Source of the DNA: Sulfuriflexus mobilis
GTDB lineage: Bacteria; Pseudomonadota; Gammaproteobacteria; AKS1
Assembly (NCBI RefSeq): GCF_003967195.1
Contig: NZ_AP018725.1
Coordinates: 496,001 to 560,000 of the forward strand
Direction: 5' to 3'
DNA: 64,000 bases
How positions within the stretch are numbered: position 1 is the first letter of the stretch; each line of letters opens with the position of its first letter. The notes beneath the pieces were generated by a model that was not told the DNA's origin, did no database searches, and saw only the letters and a program-made list of their open reading frames with translations. Of the stretch, positions 25,253-33,605 are shown piece by piece. A program made the position numbers and the translations under genes.

Positions 25253-25702
25253 ATGTTTCATATTAACACTGATGAACGCGTATTAGGCTACCTCGGTCGG
25301 GCCCTGAGCCTCGAGCTCTCTGCAGTACAGCTTTACAGTACGCAGTCAATGCTTGTTGCTTCTTGGGGTTTGACCGATGTTGCCGATAAACTTCGCGCAG
25401 AATCTCGTGAAGAAATGGGCCATGCTGAACGTATCATTAGTCGAATGCTTGCTCTTGGTGTGGCACCTAATGCTTCACAATTGCGTCCGGTTCGACTTGG
25501 ACGAAACCTGCAAGAGTTATTGCAATATGACTATGCATTTGAGAATGAACTTATAAGTTTATACGATGATGCAACGCGTCATTGTGTAAGTGTTGCTGAT
25601 TCTGATAACAGGCTGTTTTTTGAAGCGCTTCTTAATGAAGAGAAAGCACATGCAGCTGATTTAACGCAATGGATTCAGGAAGTAAAATCAACTGAAACAT
25701 AA
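25253..25702 (+). CDS. carboxysome-associated ferritin-like protein
   Basis: A four-helix protein of 149 residues of the bacterioferritin/ferritin-like family often found next to csoS1 genes. Di-iron ligands are present: LELSAVQLY, REEMGHAERI, ENELISLYDDA and NEEKAHAADL (Glu, ExxH, Glu, ExxH). Its role in carboxysome biology is not settled. It lies 33 bases after csoS1 copy 4 in the same operon. Confidence 0.85.
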   Translation: MFHINTDERVLGYLGRALSLELSAVQLYSTQSMLVASWGLTDVADKLRAESREEMGHAERIISRMLALGVAPNASQLRPVRLGRNLQELLQYDYAFENELISLYDDATRHCVSVADSDNRLFFEALLNEEKAHAADLTQWIQEVKSTET

Positions 25703-25741
25703 ACATCCACCAAAAATGTCACTTGTTAATGGAGGTGTAAA

Positions 25742-26002
25742 ATGAGCGATCAATGGCAAGAACGTAATAAACCTGCTCGTCTTGAACAGCGATACCTATT
25801 CCAGGATTACAGCACGCTGCGTGATTTTCTTGAACGTGCAGCCGGATTGTCAGAGCGTGAAAATTTATTTCCGGATATGGGCTTTGGTAAAGATTATGTC
25901 AATATCACCATTTATGCTGATGGAGATAATGAAAAACTAAGTGATAATCATCATCGTTTTGCACAAGAACTCGATAAGCTGTTTAACGTAAAAGAAAACT
26001 GA
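25742..26002 (+). CDS. alpha-carboxysome RuBisCO assembly factor acRAF (PCD-like)
   Basis: A protein of 86 residues with the pterin-4a-carbinolamine dehydratase fold (RYLFQDYSTLRDFLERAAGL; VNITIYADGDNEKLSDNHHRFAQELD). Members in cso operons lack dehydratase activity and act as RuBisCO chaperones (acRAF). Location between the ferritin-like gene and mcdA supports that. GGAGG lies 8 bases upstream. Confidence 0.85.
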   Translation: MSDQWQERNKPARLEQRYLFQDYSTLRDFLERAAGLSERENLFPDMGFGKDYVNITIYADGDNEKLSDNHHRFAQELDKLFNVKEN

Positions 26003-26014
26003 GGCTAGTGAACG

Positions 26015-26641
26015 ATGCCCATTATTGCCCTAGTAGGCAACAAGGGTGGCGCAGGCAAGACCACCTTATCGGTTAATCTTGCCTCAGCGCTAGCAAGACA
26101 AACCAGTATCGCTGTGGTTGATGCCGATCCTCAAGGTTCGGCCTTACAATGGCGAGCGTTTGCCGAAAACGACAATGCAATACCCATATATGAAGGTGAT
26201 GAACAGCTCGAGCAGCAGGCGAGAGATTTGTTACGCGAGTATACGTATGTGTTATTTGATTGCCCTCCTTCGGTACATGCGCCACAGATGAAATCAGTAT
26301 TGAGTTTCTGTGATCTGGCACTGATACCGGTGCAACCTTCACCCGTGGATCTGTGGGCCACGGTACATATTGAAGATGCTGTCAATCAGGCACTGAAAAC
26401 GAACACTACGTTGCGGGCCTTGTTGATCATTAATCAATTGGAAACACGAACGACCCTGTCACGATTGGCACGCGATGCCTTATCGGAGATAGGGTTACCC
26501 ATAGCCAAAACGGCATTGCGACGGCGCGCAATCTATCGAAGCAGTGCGCTAGAAGGCAAGAGTGTATTTGATATGGGGCGACGTGGCGCAGATGCTGCTG
26601 ACGAACTCGAGCAACTGATCCAGGAGGTACTGGCAGAATGA
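26015..26641 (+). CDS. mcdA: carboxysome-positioning ATPase McdA (ParA family)
   Basis: A ParA-type ATPase of 208 residues with deviant Walker A NKGGAGKTTLS (K10, K15), Walker A' region VVDADPQGSALQW and Walker B YVLFDCPPS. In cso operons this protein binds the nucleoid and distributes carboxysomes with McdB. The stop overlaps the mcdB start (ATGA). It lies 12 bases after acRAF. Confidence 0.88.
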   Translation: MPIIALVGNKGGAGKTTLSVNLASALARQTSIAVVDADPQGSALQWRAFAENDNAIPIYEGDEQLEQQARDLLREYTYVLFDCPPSVHAPQMKSVLSFCDLALIPVQPSPVDLWATVHIEDAVNQALKTNTTLRALLIINQLETRTTLSRLARDALSEIGLPIAKTALRRRAIYRSSALEGKSVFDMGRRGADAADELEQLIQEVLAE

Positions 26642-26868
26642 CAACTAATGACAAAACCAGACAAAAACTAGTGGATTCCATGCGTAAGACCAAGGTGTCT
26701 GCGACTAAAAAAACAAAGGTCGCAGTTTCCAAGGATACAAGCAATACGCCGGATGGAAATTCACAAACTAAAAATGCGAATAAAATAAAAAAGAAGATGG
26801 TGGTAAAAGCAAACAGTCATATGTTAGTTGACCCCTATCGATCTAGAGGGCGCATCTGGCCGGATTGA
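26638..26868 (+). CDS. mcdB: carboxysome-positioning adaptor McdB (alpha type)
   Basis: A basic, disordered protein of 76 residues rich in Lys, Thr and Ser, with an N-terminal KTRQKLVDSMRKTK segment and an ending GRIWPD; alpha-McdB proteins are short, charged and end with an invariant Trp motif like this. Coupling to mcdA supports the call. It would bind carboxysomes and stimulate McdA. Confidence 0.8.
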   Translation: MTTNDKTRQKLVDSMRKTKVSATKKTKVAVSKDTSNTPDGNSQTKNANKIKKKMVVKANSHMLVDPYRSRGRIWPD

Positions 26869-26992
26869 CTTGCTGGGATACATCGATGATTATCAATATA
26901 TTATCATTAAAATATCGATTGGTATTGAAGTCATAGCCGCTCCACACTAGTCATTACTTGTTTAGTAAGTATAGTGATGGAGAAACATTGGC
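26869..26992 (+). promoter_or_regulatory. control region upstream of the 65-aa ORF and cbbR
   Basis: Contains TTATCATTAAAATATCGATT then GG (26901-26922), a near copy (21 of 22) of the element upstream of cbbL, and the inverted repeat CACTA...TTACT / AGTAA...TAGTG (26945-26976). Probably a CbbR autoregulatory site. Confidence 0.5.
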
Positions 26993-27190
26993 ATGGGTAT
27001 CATTGAGTTATTATTCTCGTTATACACGACCGATTTCACCGTTCCATCACAAATGGAAATAGACGCAGCCATGAAGCATGCTCAAGAATGTAAAGCAGCC
27101 AAAGAGCCGGATGATAGTTGCTTAAACAGTTACCAGAAATATCTTAAGACGAGAGATGAAATGGAATCAGGCTATGTCTACTATCAATGA
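26993..27190 (+). CDS. small protein of unknown function upstream of cbbR
   Basis: A protein of 65 residues (MGIIELLFSLYTTDFTVPSQ; ECKAAKEPDDSCLNSYQKYL). GGAG lies 10 bases upstream of the ATG. It has two cysteines, no clear membrane segment, and no family I recognise. Its end overlaps the start of cbbR, so it may be a coupled leader gene. Confidence 0.5.
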   Translation: MGIIELLFSLYTTDFTVPSQMEIDAAMKHAQECKAAKEPDDSCLNSYQKYLKTRDEMESGYVYYQ

Positions 27191-28238
27191 TAGCAGCTAT
27201 ACACCACCGGGAGCAATGCCGGATCATCTTATTCGTTATGCAACATTTCGCCAGTTTCAGGTGTTTGAAGCGATTTATCGCCTAGGTAGTTTTACCCGTG
27301 CGGCCGAAGAACTCTTTTTGACGCAACCGACGGTTTCAATGCAGATAAAAAAATTATCAGACGCAATAGGCTTGCCATTATTTGAGCATGTCGGTCGAAA
27401 TGTTGAACCAACAGAAGCCGGCAAGGAATTGTATGTTGCCTGTCGTAACATGTTTGAAACACTGTCGAACTTGGAAATGAAAATTTCTGATATGCAAGGC
27501 TTGAAACGTGGCCGTTTGCGTATGGGCGTTATTACCACAGCAAAATATCTGGCTCCTGAAATGTTGGGTGAGTTCAGCCAGATCTATCCAGGTATAGAGC
27601 TTTCCTTAAAGGTTACCAACCGTGAAAACATTATACGTCGCATACGTGCTAATGAAGATGATCTGTATATCATGGGTCAGGCACCAGAAGGTGATGTTGA
27701 GGTGGAAGCATTTTCCTTTGCGCCTAATCCACTTGTTGTGATGGCACCGCGTAATCATCCGCTGGTGGGTAAGAAAAATATTAGTTTGGAAGAAATCGCC
27801 AAGGAACCATTCATTATTCGCGAACCAGGATCAGGAATTCGTGATGCTATGTTTAAAGCGTTTGATGAAATAGGGACGCGTCCTAGAATACGGATGGAAC
27901 TGGGTAATAATGAAGCCATCAAACATGCTATTGCAGGTGGTCTGGGATTGTCTGTCTTATCATTTCATACATTGTCACTCGAAGGTGTTGATGGTCCCGT
28001 TGCCATTCTCGACGTAAAAGGATTTCCTATCTTACGTGACTGGTATATCGTTTATCCAAAAGGGAAAGAATTATCATTGGTTGCGCAAACATTTTTAGAC
28101 TTTGTTATCGGTTCTGAGCCAGCGATCCGAGAACGCATGCAAAAAATGTGGCCTAAATTAGAAAGCATTTTAAACGAAAAACAAAAGATCACGTCAAGCA
28201 AGAAAAATTCTAACAAGAAAAAGCTTAGCAAGAAATAA
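27174..28238 (+). CDS. cbbR: LysR-type regulator CbbR
   Basis: A protein of 354 residues. The winged helix has the CbbR hallmark ATFRQFQVFEAIYRLGSFTR and FLTQPTVSMQIKKLSDAIGL; the effector domain contains LRMGVITTAKYLAPEML and EPGSGIRDAM. It would activate cbb and cso promoters in response to Calvin-cycle metabolites. The ATG at 27174 is the likely start; ATG 27216 (MPDHLIRYATF, with GGGAG just upstream) is nearly as good. A Lys/Ser/Asn-rich tail (SSKKNSNKKKLSKK) is unusual. Confidence 0.9.
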   Translation: MSTINDSSYTPPGAMPDHLIRYATFRQFQVFEAIYRLGSFTRAAEELFLTQPTVSMQIKKLSDAIGLPLFEHVGRNVEPTEAGKELYVACRNMFETLSNLEMKISDMQGLKRGRLRMGVITTAKYLAPEMLGEFSQIYPGIELSLKVTNRENIIRRIRANEDDLYIMGQAPEGDVEVEAFSFAPNPLVVMAPRNHPLVGKKNISLEEIAKEPFIIREPGSGIRDAMFKAFDEIGTRPRIRMELGNNEAIKHAIAGGLGLSVLSFHTLSLEGVDGPVAILDVKGFPILRDWYIVYPKGKELSLVAQTFLDFVIGSEPAIRERMQKMWPKLESILNEKQKITSSKKNSNKKKLSKK

Positions 28239-28487
28239 ACAGCTAAAAAGTAAAAATTACAACCACTTCTATTTGGTGTCTATCTACAACTCCCATCAAT
28301 AATATCGATGAATAAATATCGTTTAATTTGATCTCTGTAAATATAGTTAAACCTCTTCTTATTGGTAGCTAGCTATAGTATCCATCATTAATATCAATGA
28401 GTAATTTATTTTACTCAGATGCATAATATTAAATCGATTTACTCTTGTTATTCTCCGAGTAATTTTATTTTGCAGAGACCGTAAGAT
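28239..28487 (+). promoter_or_regulatory. SulP upstream region with a 54-base imperfect direct repeat
   Basis: Two related copies, 28266-28319 and 28355-28409, share CTTCT-ATTGGT and CATCA-TAATATC-ATGA elements. The second half resembles the ATATCGAT-type motif upstream of cbbL and the mcdB-cbbR gap. Probable binding sites for CbbR or a related regulator. No gene is present. Confidence 0.45.
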
Positions 28488-30182
28488 ATGCAAGTGTTAA
28501 ATGAAATTAATTTAAGACATAAACGCGGGGATATTTTTGGCGGAGTGACAGCGGCCGTGATTGCTTTACCTATGGCGCTTGCTTTTGGTGTTGCATCAGG
28601 TGCTGGTGCTGAATCCGGTTTATATGGTGCAATTCTTGTCGGCTTATTCGCGGCCTTATTCGGTGGCTCACCCACATTGATCTCAGAGCCAACCGGTCCA
28701 ATGACGGTTGTCTTCACCGCCGTCATCGCAAAGCTTATTGCTTCAGACCCGGTAAATGGAATGGCAATGGCCTTTACTGTCGTAATAATGGCAGGCCTGT
28801 TTCAAATTTTGTTTGGTGTAATGAAATTAGGTAAATATGTAACCCTGATGCCTTATACCGTTGTATCCGGTTTTATGTCAGGCATTGGTATCATTCTTAT
28901 CATCTTACAGATTGGGCCTTTGCTTGGGCAACCTTCGCCAAGTGGTGGTGTCATTGCCGTAATAGAAAATTTACCAACACTGCTTTCTGGTATACAAGCT
29001 AACGAAACAATTTTAGCCATATTAACACTGGCGATTCTTTTTCTTATACCAAAGAGTCTTAAACAATATCTTCCTCCTCCATTAGTTGCGTTGGTTGTTT
29101 GTACATTGATATCAGTGGTCTTCCTAAGTTCGACAGATATACGACGCATTGGTGAAATACCTACAGGATTGCCTGATCTACAGCTGCCTGTGTTTAGCCC
29201 TGAACAGTGGCAAGTAATGTTAATAGATGCCATTGTATTAGGTATGCTGGGATGCATTGATGCCTTACTTACTTCAGTTATTGCCGACAGCATTACTCGC
29301 AAACGGCATAATTCAGATAAGGAGTTAGTCGGCCAGGGTATAGGTAATATCATGTCTGGATTATTTGGTGGTTTACCGGGTGCCGGTGCGACCATGGGGA
29401 CAGTTGTCAGTATTCAGGCTGGGGCACGAACTGCTTTATCAGGTCTTATAAGAGCAGGAATATTACTCATAGTGATCTTATGGGCGGCTGATTTAACTTC
29501 CGTAATACCCTTGGCGGTATTAGCCGGTATCGCGTTAAAAGTGGGCATTGATATTATTGACTGGAGCTTTCTTAAACGTGCGCATCTTATTTCTGGAAAA
29601 GGTGCATTGATTACATACGGTGTAATACTATTGACAGTTTTTGTTGATCTGATTGCAGCAGTAGGTATTGGATTATTTGTTGCCAATGTTATGACAATTA
29701 CAAAACTATCCGAGTTGCAGGAAAACGATGTTAAAGCGGTCACCGATCCTGATAATACAGATTTGGACTTATCATCACGCGAAAAAGAAATATTAAGAGA
29801 TGCTAAAGGTAAAATTCTGTTGTTGTATTTACGTGGAACAATGATTTTTGGTAGCTCGAGAGCGATTACCCGTAAAAATTCACAAATTGGTGGTTGCCAT
29901 ACGCTTGTTGTCGATATTACTGATGTTAAACATCTTGGTGTTTCGGCAGCTTTAGCTCTTGAAGAATCTATTCTTGAAATGATTAATGCCGGGCGTTCGG
30001 TTTATATCGTTACGACTAAAGAACAAGCTCTAGAACGACTTGGTAAGCTGGATGTTCTTAAATATATACCTGAAGAGAATATTATTATGGGCAGACAGGC
30101 TGCGCTGGAACGTATTAGTACAAAGCAGTTAGAGAGGTTACATACGAATTATGATGAAAATGTGTCTGTAGCCAGTGTCTGA
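28488..30182 (+). CDS. SulP-family anion transporter with STAS domain, probable bicarbonate importer
   Basis: A protein of 564 residues. The N-terminal two thirds hold the SulP membrane domain (DIFGGVTAAVIALPMALAFG; SEPTGPMTVVFTAV; GLPGAGATMGTVVSIQAGA). The C-terminal STAS domain starts near residue 435 (KILLLYLRGTMIFGSSRAI; VVDITDVKHLGVSAALALEE). BicA-type SulP proteins import HCO3- with Na+; placement behind cbbR and next to carboxysome genes makes HCO3- likely, though sulfate is possible in a sulfur oxidiser. Confidence 0.85.
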   Translation: MQVLNEINLRHKRGDIFGGVTAAVIALPMALAFGVASGAGAESGLYGAILVGLFAALFGGSPTLISEPTGPMTVVFTAVIAKLIASDPVNGMAMAFTVVIMAGLFQILFGVMKLGKYVTLMPYTVVSGFMSGIGIILIILQIGPLLGQPSPSGGVIAVIENLPTLLSGIQANETILAILTLAILFLIPKSLKQYLPPPLVALVVCTLISVVFLSSTDIRRIGEIPTGLPDLQLPVFSPEQWQVMLIDAIVLGMLGCIDALLTSVIADSITRKRHNSDKELVGQGIGNIMSGLFGGLPGAGATMGTVVSIQAGARTALSGLIRAGILLIVILWAADLTSVIPLAVLAGIALKVGIDIIDWSFLKRAHLISGKGALITYGVILLTVFVDLIAAVGIGLFVANVMTITKLSELQENDVKAVTDPDNTDLDLSSREKEILRDAKGKILLLYLRGTMIFGSSRAITRKNSQIGGCHTLVVDITDVKHLGVSAALALEESILEMINAGRSVYIVTTKEQALERLGKLDVLKYIPEENIIMGRQAALERISTKQLERLHTNYDENVSVASV

Positions 30183-30228
30183 TTAAGTAAAGCACTCAAA
30201 ATAGTAAATAAGGAAAGGGGAATATTTT

Positions 30229-30528
30229 ATGTTAATGCCCAATCGGCTTTATCCTCATTTGTCTTATGAAATTATAACTGATGTTGCACAGGTTATTGAT
30301 AATCATCTTAGAAATGATTGGGTTATCAGGATCGAATATACAGAAGAAGTTGAATATTTAAATACAAGTTGGCATCAATGGGGTGAAGCGTTCTTTAATA
30401 TTACTGACATTTCTGCTGTGATCGATTGCATTCGTTCTTGTCATATGAATAACCAACTTTGCGCGATACGTTTGCATGCAGAGAAATTTCACCCCAGAAG
30501 CATTTTCTATTTTTGCGTTTGTCAATGA
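30229..30528 (+). CDS. stand-alone RuBisCO small-subunit-like protein
   Basis: A protein of 99 residues that resembles a divergent CbbS over most of its length. The NDWVIRIEYTEEVEYLNTSW segment followed by HQWGEAFF parallels the small-subunit core (W...IEYT...N..W..WG.P.F), and D-ISAVIDCIRSC...CAIRLHAEKF matches the next helix and strand (V...L..CR......IR). The true cbbS lies 11 kb upstream and is much closer to known form IA small subunits. Small-subunit-like domains are known in CcmM and in some activases as RuBisCO linkers. AAGGAAAGGGG lies upstream. It is probably cotranscribed with the SulP gene. Confidence 0.65.
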   Translation: MLMPNRLYPHLSYEIITDVAQVIDNHLRNDWVIRIEYTEEVEYLNTSWHQWGEAFFNITDISAVIDCIRSCHMNNQLCAIRLHAEKFHPRSIFYFCVCQ

Positions 30529-30639
30529 TAATGAAATACGAAGGGATTCTAAGGTAAAAAATAATAGGTTTTTTTAAAATTTAAAAGCTCTTGCGGTTAC
30601 TACTTACTGATAGTAAAGCTGATAAGATCCACACAATCT

Positions 30640-31506
30640 TTATTGTGCAATACCCTGGCGGAGTTTGTCTTTGTATTGTTGGTATCGATCCAGCATGTCA
30701 CGCCAGACCGGCCCCGGTTTGCCATTACCAACAGCCTGACCATCGAGATGCGTCACCGGCAGGATCTCCTTGGTGGAACTGGTCACCCAAATCTCGTCGG
30801 CCTCGCGCAGCATCTGCATGCTGATATCGGCCTCCTCGCAATCCAGGCCGTTATCGGCGGCGATCTCGAGTATCAGGTCACGGGTGATCCCGGGTAACAG
30901 GCATTCGTCTTTGCGCGGTGTGATGATGCGGCCGTTGTGAACAATAAAGACGTTACTCGCCGCGCCCTCGGTGACCTGATCATCGCGGTAGAGGATGGCC
31001 TCGGCGGCCCCGGCCTCGCGTGCGACCTGGCGCATCAGGGTATTAGGTAGTAGGGCGATCGACTTGATGTGGCAGTAACGCCAGCGGATGTCATCGTGGC
31101 TGATGGCTGCGATGCCGTTTTCCAGTTGCTCATCCGGCACAGGTGACATCGGTGTCGCCATGACGAATACGGTTTGTTTGACCTCATCGGGAAACACGTG
31201 ATCGCGTTTTGCGGCACCGCGAGTGACCTGTAAATAGATCGACAAATCGCCGTTGTTCTCGCTGTTGCGCTTGACGATCTCCTCCAGCACCTGGCCCCAT
31301 TGCAGGCGGTCGAGTGGATTGGCCAGGCGGATGCCGGCCAGGCTGTTATCGAGGCGTTGCAGGTGCTGCTCGAGGCGGAGCAGGCGTCCGCCGTAGGCCG
31401 GGATCACTTCATAGACGCCATCAGCAAAGACAAAACCACGGTCCAGGACCGAGACCCGTGCCTCGTCGGCAGGCAGGTACTCGCCGTTTAAATAGACAAT
31501 AGCCAT
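30640..31506 (-). CDS. D-amino-acid (D-alanine) aminotransferase, fold IV PLP enzyme
   Basis: A protein of 288 residues (YLNGEYLPADEARVSVLDRG FVFADGVYEV in class IV manner). The PLP lysine lies in CHIKSIALLPN and the phosphate-binding region in TEGAASNVFIV. It would make D-glutamate or D-alanine for peptidoglycan. It lies 3 bases after dacA in a minus-strand cell-wall cluster. Branched-chain aminotransferase is a less likely alternative. Confidence 0.87.
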   Translation of the reverse strand: MAIVYLNGEYLPADEARVSVLDRGFVFADGVYEVIPAYGGRLLRLEQHLQRLDNSLAGIRLANPLDRLQWGQVLEEIVKRNSENNGDLSIYLQVTRGAAKRDHVFPDEVKQTVFVMATPMSPVPDEQLENGIAAISHDDIRWRYCHIKSIALLPNTLMRQVAREAGAAEAILYRDDQVTEGAASNVFIVHNGRIITPRKDECLLPGITRDLILEIAADNGLDCEEADISMQMLREADEIWVTSSTKEILPVTHLDGQAVGNGKPGPVWRDMLDRYQQYKDKLRQGIAQ

Positions 31507-31509
31507 AGA

Positions 31510-32673
31510 TCAGGAAAACAGGCCCTTGAGGAATAGTGTGATGGCGTCGATAAGACGTTTCCACCAACCACCCTCTTTTACCTCATGCAGGGCAAGCAGT
31601 TCCCGGCTGGCAATGACCTTGTCATTCAGGCTGATATCAACGGTGCCGAGGGCAGCATGTTTGATAACCGGGGCCTCGATAAGGGAGGCATAGCTGATGC
31701 TGGGCTTGAGTTTCTGATAGCTGCCGCGCGGTACGGTGATGAACAGGTCCTCTTGCAGACCGAGTGCCAGTGTATCCTCCCGGCCCTTCCAGACCTTGGC
31801 TTCACTGAGTGTCTTGCCACCTTCATAGAGGCGATGGGTGCGATAAAAGCGGAAGCCGTAATTGAGCAGTTTTTTTGATTCCTGTTCGCGGGCACGTTCA
31901 CTGCTTGCGCCGAGTACCACGGATATCAGGCGCATATCCTCACGCAAGGCCGAGGCGACGAGGCAAAAACCGGCGGATTCGGTGTGGCCTGTCTTGATGC
32001 CATCAACGCTCTCATCATGCCAGAGCAACTTGTTGCGATTGTACTGGGTGATGTTGTTATAGGTGAATTTCTTATCCGAGTACCATTTGTAATGATCGGG
32101 AAAGTCACGGATCAGGGCACGGGCCAGTTTGGCCAGGTCATGCGGGGTAGTGAAGTGTTCTTTATCGGGCAGACCGGTACTGTTAACAAAGTGCGAGGCT
32201 GTCATGCCCAGGCGCACGGCATACTGGTTCATGAGCGATGCGAAGGTTTCTTCACTGCCGGCGACATGTTCAGCAATAGCGACCGTGGCATCGTTACCGG
32301 ACTGGATAATAATACCCTTGAGCAGGTCTTCGACGCTGACTTGCGTATTGACCTCAACGAACATCCGCGAGCCCGGCATGCGCCAGGCCTTGTTACTGAT
32401 GGTGACCTTGTCTTCGAGGCTGATATTACCGGCGCGTAGCTCATGGGCGACCACGTAGGTAGTCATCATCTTCGTCAGGCTGGCCGGTTCCATCTGCTGG
32501 TCGCCATTTTCCTCGGCGATGATCTGACCACTATTGAAGTCCTGTAGCACATAGCCCTTGGCGGCGAGTTGCGGCGCGGCTGGCACAGCCTGCGGGGCGG
32601 CGCTCAACAGGGACGCGCAGAGGATGAGAAAAATGGCGGTAATTGCTTGAAAACGGGTTTGTGAACGCATCAT
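31510..32673 (-). CDS. dacA: D-alanyl-D-alanine carboxypeptidase (PBP5/6 type)
   Basis: A periplasmic DD-carboxypeptidase with signal peptide (MMRSQTRF...SAAPQA), SxxK motif in EPASLTKMM, SGN in IIQSGNDATVA and KTG in DGIKTGHTESAG. The C-terminal beta domain ends in an amphipathic anchor (GGWWKRLIDAITLFLKGLFS). The open frame extends to 32709, but the double ATG at 32673/32670 begins the signal peptide. Confidence 0.93.
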   Translation of the reverse strand: MMRSQTRFQAITAIFLILCASLLSAAPQAVPAAPQLAAKGYVLQDFNSGQIIAEENGDQQMEPASLTKMMTTYVVAHELRAGNISLEDKVTISNKAWRMPGSRMFVEVNTQVSVEDLLKGIIIQSGNDATVAIAEHVAGSEETFASLMNQYAVRLGMTASHFVNSTGLPDKEHFTTPHDLAKLARALIRDFPDHYKWYSDKKFTYNNITQYNRNKLLWHDESVDGIKTGHTESAGFCLVASALREDMRLISVVLGASSERAREQESKKLLNYGFRFYRTHRLYEGGKTLSEAKVWKGREDTLALGLQEDLFITVPRGSYQKLKPSISYASLIEAPVIKHAALGTVDISLNDKVIASRELLALHEVKEGGWWKRLIDAITLFLKGLFS

Positions 32674-32750
32674 AGAATTAGTCGGGTTATCCAATATAGA
32701 CACCACCATTGTAGCCGCTTGCAGTGGCTGTGGCCAATATGGGCCGGAGA

Positions 32751-33605
32751 TCAGTCGCTGACGACGTGGCTATTGTGAATACCGAGCGAGACGAGTTTAC
32801 CCACCAGCTGGTCAGCGGAGTTGGTATCAAGGATCGGTCCGAGGCGTACCCGGTAGACGGTATTGCCATTCTGTTCGACCGGACTGATCTGGGTGTTGCC
32901 AAAGGCGGCATCGAGCAGCTTGTGGCGCAGGCGTTCAGCATTGTCACGACTGAGAAAGGCGCCGACCTGCAGGTACATGCTGATGGCCTTGTCTGCCGTT
33001 TCGTCATTGGCTTCATTGGCCTCGTGCGGCGGTGTTTCGTCACGTGCAGCGAGAACTGTCTCGGTATCCGGCGTTGGCTGGCTGGGGTCTATAGCGCGTA
33101 TCTCCACAAAACCGGTGCCTTTGCCGAGGATGCCGAGGCGGTGGGCAGCGGCGTAGGAGAGGTCGATGATACGATTGTTGTGGAAGGGACCACGGTCATT
33201 AACCTTGACGATGACCTTGCGGCCATTGTTCAGATTGGTAACCTCTACATAAGTGGGTAAGGGCAGGGACTTATGCGCGGCGGTCATGGCATACATGTCA
33301 TAACGCTCGCCGCTTGATGTCTTGCGGCCATGAAACTTGGTGCCATACCAGGAGGCGATGCCCTTTTTGGTATAGCCGGCGCTGTCTTGCATGACATGGT
33401 AACGTTTGCCGAAGACTTTATAGGAGGCCGGGTTACCATAACGACTAGGTGCCTCCTCACGTGGTATGGCATCGGGTACGTTGGACAGGTCACGGTATCC
33501 ACTTGGTGCGCTATCCTCTTCATCAAAGAGGTAGCTGCTGCCACCGCAGGCGTTCAGGCCGGCACAAGCCAGTAGGAGGACGATTTTTCTCAAAGGCTTA
33601 ACCAT
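32751..33605 (-). CDS. rlpA: septal ring lytic transglycosylase RlpA, lipoprotein
   Basis: A protein of 284 residues with a lipoprotein signal (LLLACAGLNAC), a double-psi beta-barrel domain (GIASWYGTKFHGRKTSSGER; VKVNDRGPFHNNRIIDLS) and a C-terminal SPOR domain (about residues 205-284) for binding denuded septal glycan. The start overlaps the mltB end by 8 bases. Confidence 0.92.
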   Translation of the reverse strand: MVKPLRKIVLLLACAGLNACGGSSYLFDEEDSAPSGYRDLSNVPDAIPREEAPSRYGNPASYKVFGKRYHVMQDSAGYTKKGIASWYGTKFHGRKTSSGERYDMYAMTAAHKSLPLPTYVEVTNLNNGRKVIVKVNDRGPFHNNRIIDLSYAAAHRLGILGKGTGFVEIRAIDPSQPTPDTETVLAARDETPPHEANEANDETADKAISMYLQVGAFLSRDNAERLRHKLLDAAFGNTQISPVEQNGNTVYRVRLGPILDTNSADQLVGKLVSLGIHNSHVVSD

